This document shows, in pieces, positions 60,088 to 64,000 of a stretch of DNA of 64,000 nucleotides. The translations under genes were made by a program, and so were the position numbers. Every line of letters starts with the position of its first letter. Positions within the stretch are counted from its first letter, which is position 1. The notes under the pieces are model-generated. The model made no database searches, had not been told where the DNA came from, and saw nothing but the letters and a program-made list of their open reading frames with translations. Source of the stretch: Burkholderia sp. Nafp2/4-1b (GTDB lineage: Bacteria; Pseudomonadota; Gammaproteobacteria; Burkholderiales; Burkholderiaceae); the NCBI RefSeq assembly GCF_003635165.1, contig NZ_ML058610.1, forward strand, positions 144,860-208,859, read 5' to 3'.

Positions 60088-60792
60088 TCATTTGCGCGAC
60101 GGCAATCCTGATTCGGTCTGCCGCTCGAGTTGCCGTACCTGCTCCTGCAGATCGCGCAACTGCAGCTGCGCCGCCCGCTTCTCGACCTGCAGCGCCTGCG
60201 CCTGGTCCTGCGCCGACTTTTGCCGCTGCGCGACCTCCGCCTGCTGGTTGCGCGCGACGCTCAGATCGGCCTGCAACTGCTGCGCGCGATTCGCCTGCAG
60301 CGCGATCACGCGTTCAAGGAACGCCTTCTGCGCCTGCAGTTCGGTGCGGCGAATCTCGACGTCCGCGAGCTGCACCGTCTGATGGACGAAGTTCGCGTAC
60401 ACCATCTCGGCACGGCTCTTGTCCTGCGACTTGATCACGCGCCACAGATGCTTGTCCTGGAACAGCGCGACGTAATACGTCATCTCGCGCGGATCGAACA
60501 TCAGGCTCGCGCCGTAGCTGCCGTTGTACGTCGTGCGCATCTCGACGATTCGCCCGTCGTGCAGCATCTGCGTGAGTTCGGCGACATTGCCTGGCGCGGC
60601 CGCATCGGTCGTGGATGCGGCGGACGCGGCAGCCGTCGTCGCGGCATCGCCGCTCAGGCTCGTCACCGCGGGGCGCGTGCCCGCGACCGGCGCGGTCGCG
60701 TCGGCGGACCACGCCGCGCCTGCGTGCGCGCAGGCGGCCATTGCAACGATCCACGTTGCGCATCGTGCTGGGGAAAAATCTCGGAAGGCCAA
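60088..60792 (-). CDS. secreted coiled-coil DUF2968 protein
   Basis: 234 residues. Signal peptide about 1-30, an Ala/Thr-rich linker to about 65, then the DUF2968 domain (NVAELTQMLHDGRIVEMRTTYNGSYGASLMF, DKHLWRVIKSQD) and a long charged coiled coil (about 130-230) rich in Gln/Leu/Glu ending ERQTESGLPSRK. Unknown function, common in Burkholderia. Confidence 0.85.
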   Translation of the reverse strand: MAFRDFSPARCATWIVAMAACAHAGAAWSADATAPVAGTRPAVTSLSGDAATTAAASAASTTDAAAPGNVAELTQMLHDGRIVEMRTTYNGSYGASLMFDPREMTYYVALFQDKHLWRVIKSQDKSRAEMVYANFVHQTVQLADVEIRRTELQAQKAFLERVIALQANRAQQLQADLSVARNQQAEVAQRQKSAQDQAQALQVEKRAAQLQLRDLQEQVRQLERQTESGLPSRK

Positions 60793-60834
60793 CGTCAGAC
60801 TCCGGCGAACGATCGGGAGCCGCGATTATCGTTC

Positions 60835-60877
60835 AAAACGAAACGGCCGCATCTCGAATTTAACGGGATGCGGCCGG
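60835..60877 (-). terminator. terminator of the PuuD-like gene
   Basis: Arms GGCCGCATC (60845-60853) and GATGCGGCC (60867-60875) with a 13-base loop; on the minus strand GTTTCGTTTT follows. It lies 29 bases after the stop at 60906. Confidence 0.65.
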
Positions 60878-60905
60878 CCTTCCTGCGACGCACCGCATAA
60901 ACGGG

Positions 60906-62093
60906 CTACAGGCGGGTTTCGCGTGCCGAGCGCAGGAATGCATCGAGCAGCGGCGTGCAGTCGAGCAGCTCGGAGCCGCCCGCGCGATGAAACTCCGGAT
61001 GCCATTGCACGCCGACCACGAACGGCGCGCGCCGGTACCGAATGCCTTCGATGATTCCATCGCCGGCCGACACGGCCTCGATGTTCAGGTCGCGGCCGAG
61101 ATCGCGGATCGCCTGATGGTGGATCGAGTTCACGATCGCCTCGCTGCGCCCGGGGAACATGCTCGCGAGTGTCGACGAGTCGGGGAACCGGATCGCGTGG
61201 CGATGCTGGTCGTAATGCTCGCTCACGTGCGCATTCGCGGTCGGCACGTCGGTCGCGATGTCCTGGTACAGCGACCCGCCGAACGCGACGTTGATCAGCT
61301 GGCAGCCGCGGCACACGCCGAGCACCGGCTTGCCGGACTCGACGAACTCGTGAAACAGCTCGAGCTCGTACATGTCGCGCACGCGGTCGCCCGGCCATTC
61401 GGGGCGCGCATCCGACGCCGCGTAGGTCTGCGGCGACACGTCGGCGCCGCCTTGCAGCAACAGCCCGTCGAGATGCTTCGCGTAGTCGCGCAACCGGATG
61501 TTGCTGGGGTGCAGCATGCCCTGATGCCCGACGGTCGGAATCATGAACACGAGCACGTCGCGCGACATCACCCAGTGCGCGATCGATTCCTCGAGATACT
61601 GCAGCGTCTTGCCGCGCAGCCCCTTCGCACCCGGCTCCGGATGGAAGATCCGCGCCGACACGCCGATGCGCAGCGTGCGCTGCGTGATGCGCTGGCCGGC
61701 GCGGTCGAACAGCCGGCGCGCCCGCGCCGCGACGATCCGGCCGAACACCGACCACGGCGTGTCGCTCTGTTTCAGATAAGCCGGCGGCACGTTCTGCGCA
61801 TGCTGCGCACTGGCGGGCGGCGGCCGCGGCGTGTCGAAATCGGGCGGTGCGCCGAAACCGGGCGGCGCTGCGCCGGGCTTCGGCGTCGCGACCTCCGCTG
61901 CGGTGGCGACCCCGGCCGCCCCTGGTTCGGACGCGGCCGTGACTGGCGACGCGCCGTCCTCGGCGACGTTGTGCGCGGCGGCTTCCTGCGTGGCAGGCAC
62001 GCCGGGCGTTTTCGCCGGATCGGAACGAGGGGAATCGGAGGAAGCGGAAGAGGTGCCGGACAGACCGGCCGGGGAAGGCGTGGTTTCGCTCAT
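60906..62093 (-). CDS. puuD: gamma-glutamyl-gamma-aminobutyrate hydrolase-like glutamine amidotransferase
   Basis: 395 residues. An unusual N-terminal extension of about 140 residues, Ala/Pro/Gly-rich and likely disordered, precedes the class I glutamine amidotransferase domain that begins at RTLRIGVSARIF (about 139). The nucleophile is Cys261 (GVCRGCQLINVAFGG), with the His/Glu pair in VQWHPEFH near the end. In the Puu pathway this enzyme releases GABA from gamma-glutamyl-GABA in putrescine breakdown; a role in that route here is inferred. It is divergent from a GntR gene. Confidence 0.85.
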   Translation of the reverse strand: MSETTPSPAGLSGTSSASSDSPRSDPAKTPGVPATQEAAAHNVAEDGASPVTAASEPGAAGVATAAEVATPKPGAAPPGFGAPPDFDTPRPPPASAQHAQNVPPAYLKQSDTPWSVFGRIVAARARRLFDRAGQRITQRTLRIGVSARIFHPEPGAKGLRGKTLQYLEESIAHWVMSRDVLVFMIPTVGHQGMLHPSNIRLRDYAKHLDGLLLQGGADVSPQTYAASDARPEWPGDRVRDMYELELFHEFVESGKPVLGVCRGCQLINVAFGGSLYQDIATDVPTANAHVSEHYDQHRHAIRFPDSSTLASMFPGRSEAIVNSIHHQAIRDLGRDLNIEAVSAGDGIIEGIRYRRAPFVVGVQWHPEFHRAGGSELLDCTPLLDAFLRSARETRL

Positions 62094-62280
62094 GACGATG
62101 GTCTGGTACGTCGCTCGCGCGTATTGGATTGACGAGGATTCATTATGCTTCAGTGCACGATCGCGCGGTAAACCTGCAACATCCTGTCGATATTGTTGCA
62201 GCTCGTCGCATCCGGCACGCGAGCCCCTTACCGTCCCCCATCGAACCCCATCGAAACGCATGGCGGGCAACTGGACATCG

Positions 62281-62292
62281 GTGATATATCAC
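62281..62292. promoter_or_regulatory. 12-bp palindrome in the PuuD/GntR divergent region
   Basis: GTGATATATCAC (62281-62292) is a perfect palindrome about 80 bases before the GntR start and 190 bases before the PuuD-like start, placed where an operator could be expected. The gap between the genes is 280 bases and holds nothing else that I see. Confidence 0.45.
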
Positions 62293-62373
62293 AATAATAT
62301 TCACGGATCGTCCATCCTGTCCGATCGCCCGCGCCATGACCGCGCCCTGCTCCTCCACCGCGCCGCTGCCGGC

Positions 62374-63054
62374 ATGAATGCGCTGACCGATGCCCTCCGC
62401 GAGCGGCCCGCCGCGTCGACGCCCAGCCTCGCCGACCGCGCGTACGCGCTGATCCAGCGCGACATCATCACGATGCGCCTGAAGCCCGGCGCCGCGCTCA
62501 ACGAAGCCGACCTCGTCACCCGCACCGGCATCGGCCGCACGCCGGTCCATCAGGCCGTGCACCGGCTGGTGCTCGAAGGGCTGCTGTCGGTGATGCCGCG
62601 CAAGGGGCTGATGGTGCAGCCGCTGTCGCTCGACGACATCGTCGCGGTGATCGACGTGCGCCGCGTCAACGAAGCGCATTGCGTCGAACTCGCCGCCCGT
62701 CATGCGACGCCCGACGATCTCGCGCGCATGGCCGTGCTGCTCGACGACGGCCAGGCCTGCGTCGACACGCACGATGTCGAGGGGATGATGGAGCTCGACC
62801 GCGCGTTCCATCAGGCGATCGCCGCGGCCGCGCGCAACGCGGTGCTCGCGGAGATCCTGCGCGCGCTGCACGAGCGCTCACTGCGTTTCTGGTTCGTCAC
62901 GCTGTCCGAACCGCACCACCTGTCCGACGTCCAGCGCGAACACCGCGAACTGTTCGAGCGACTGTCGGCGCGCGACGCTGCCGGTGCGCGCGCGGCCGTC
63001 GAACGTCATATCGATTCGTTTCGCGCCACGCTGATCCAACATCTTCGCTCCTGA
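62374..63054 (+). CDS. GntR-family transcriptional regulator, FCD type
   Basis: 226 residues from MNALTDALRERPAAS. N-terminal winged HTH (about 18-80: ADRAYALIQRDIITMRLKPGAALNEADL, GIGRTPVHQAVHRL) and C-terminal FCD ligand domain (about 90-220) with the metal-site-type acidic/His residues (HCVELAARH, DRAFHQAI, HRELFERL). It is 7 bases before the amidase gene, so it probably controls that gene and maybe the divergent one. Confidence 0.88.
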   Translation: MNALTDALRERPAASTPSLADRAYALIQRDIITMRLKPGAALNEADLVTRTGIGRTPVHQAVHRLVLEGLLSVMPRKGLMVQPLSLDDIVAVIDVRRVNEAHCVELAARHATPDDLARMAVLLDDGQACVDTHDVEGMMELDRAFHQAIAAAARNAVLAEILRALHERSLRFWFVTLSEPHHLSDVQREHRELFERLSARDAAGARAAVERHIDSFRATLIQHLRS

Positions 63055-63061
63055 GCCGCTC

Positions 63062-64000
63062 ATGACCACTTTCACGCCGTTCCCTCCGCTCGCCCAGCTC
63101 GCCGCCGACCTCGCCGCCGGCCGCACCACGAGCCGCGCGCTCGTCGACGTCGCGCTCGACCGGATCGCCGATCCGTCGGGCCAGGGTGCCGTCGTCTTCA
63201 CCGAAGTCGACGCCGACAACGCGCGCGCGGCCGCCGACGCGCACGATCGCCTGCGTGCCGCGGGCACCGTGCTGTCGCCGCTTGCGGGCATCCCTGTGTC
63301 GGTCAAGGACCTGTTCGACGTCGCGGGCCAGGTGACGCGCGCCGGCTCGCGCGTGCTCGACGACGCGCCGCCCGCACAAACCGACGCGGTCGCCGTCGCG
63401 CGGCTCAAGCGCGCGGGCGCGGTGCTGATCGGCCGCACCAACATGAGCGAGTTCGCGTTCTCGGGGCTCGGCCTGAATCCGCACTTCGGCACGCCGCGCT
63501 CGCCGTATCGCCGCGACGTGCCGGGCGATGCGCGCATTGCCGGCGGCTCGTCGTCCGGCGCGGCCGCGTCCGTCGCCGACGGGATGGCGGCCGTCGCGCT
63601 CGGCACCGACACCGGCGGCTCGATCCGCATTCCGGCCGCGCTGTGCGGGCTCACGGGCTTCAAGCCGACCGCGAGCCGGATCCCGACGCAAGGCGGCGTG
63701 CCGCTGTCGACGACGCTCGACTCGTTCGGCCCGATCGGCCTGACGGTCGCGTGCTGCGCGCTCGTCGACCGGATGCTCGCGGGCCTCGAACCGCACGTTC
63801 CGGCCGCGCGGCCGCTCGAAGGCGTGCGGCTCGGCGTGCTGACCAACTATGTGACGGACGGCGTCGATGCCGACGTGGCCGCCGCGCTCGACGCAGCGCT
63901 GAAGCATCTCGAAGCGGCAGGCGCGATCGTCACGGAAGTGCGCTTTTCCGCGCTCGACCGGCTGCCGGACGTCAACCGCTTCGGCTTCTCGCCGATCGAG
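63062..64000 (+). CDS. amidase, 3' part beyond the window
   Basis: 313 codons are visible and the frame is open to the last base. It belongs to the amidase signature family: catalytic Lys82 (SVKDLFDVAG), cis-Ser163 in GGSSSGAAAS, and nucleophile Ser187 in DTGGSIRIPAAL. Amidases of this group act on small amides or in the GatCAB complex; its place after a GntR regulator suggests a catabolic amidase, not GatA. It starts 7 bases after that gene. Confidence 0.9.
   Translation, partial: MTTFTPFPPLAQLAADLAAGRTTSRALVDVALDRIADPSGQGAVVFTEVDADNARAAADAHDRLRAAGTVLSPLAGIPVSVKDLFDVAGQVTRAGSRVLDDAPPAQTDAVAVARLKRAGAVLIGRTNMSEFAFSGLGLNPHFGTPRSPYRRDVPGDARIAGGSSSGAAASVADGMAAVALGTDTGGSIRIPAALCGLTGFKPTASRIPTQGGVPLSTTLDSFGPIGLTVACCALVDRMLAGLEPHVPAARPLEGVRLGVLTNYVTDGVDADVAAALDAALKHLEAAGAIVTEVRFSALDRLPDVNRFGFSPIE

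Overview
The window is GC-rich, densely packed chromosomal DNA with strong G/C third-position bias. It almost certainly comes from the main chromosome of a Burkholderia species, most like the Burkholderia cepacia complex. The pointers are the rpsP-rimM-trmD-rplS ribosomal operon, the serC-pheA-tyrA-aroA-cmk-rpsA-ihfB block, lapA/lapB beside ugd/hldA/hldD, an NAD-linked fds formate dehydrogenase operon, and a two-part-paired tmRNA whose tag reads ANDDTFALAA. I see no insertion sequence, prophage, CRISPR array or tRNA gene; the whole window reads as core genome.

Layout: 1-7150 holds folA, pmbA (tldE), darP/yjgA, mogA, orn, an M48 membrane protease overlapping rsgA, and a small zinc-ribbon protein. 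7180-11400 is a minus-strand run: a CobD/CbiB-like membrane protein, a CoA-type Nudix hydrolase and the rpsP-rimM-trmD-rplS operon. 11460-16420 holds a secreted PQQ-type sugar dehydrogenase, a TM2 protein, a radical SAM protein preceded by a strong LexA-type palindrome, and the divergent lrp/dadA pair for D-amino-acid catabolism. 16740-21190 is etfBA and the metNIQ methionine importer. 21400-26230 holds a lipase-like hydrolase, a histone-deacetylase-fold amidohydrolase, mltB, cysM and a ComEA-like DNA-binding protein. 26300-31330 is an envelope cluster: hldD, hldA, ugd, lapB, lapA. 31530-42540 runs ihfB, rpsA, cmk, aroA, tyrA, pheA, serC, a DUF2059 protein and gyrA, all on the minus strand. 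43090-45730 holds an OmpA-family protein, ubiG, gph and ssrA (tmRNA). 46010-53590 holds two small secreted proteins, then a ModE/periplasmic-binding-type regulator divergent from fdsGBAD. 53600-64000 holds a flavin monooxygenase, a TPR-glycosyltransferase-like protein, an MHS-family transporter, an unknown membrane-anchored protein, a DUF2968 protein, a PuuD-type glutamine amidotransferase, and a GntR regulator with an amidase cut off by the window end.

The genes group into working units: translation and tRNA modification (rpsP operon, rpsA, rsgA, darP, tmRNA), aromatic amino acid and serine synthesis, LPS heptose/aminoarabinose precursor supply with LapAB control, methionine uptake, electron transfer (etfAB), and formate oxidation. 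The observations most worth following up are the SOS-like operator on the radical SAM gene, the hairpin filling the metN leader with no visible Shine-Dalgarno, the formate dehydrogenase operon lacking fdsC with an inverted repeat in its divergent promoter, a long isolated palindrome at 46569-46603, and short tandem duplications spanning or abutting stop codons at three loci.
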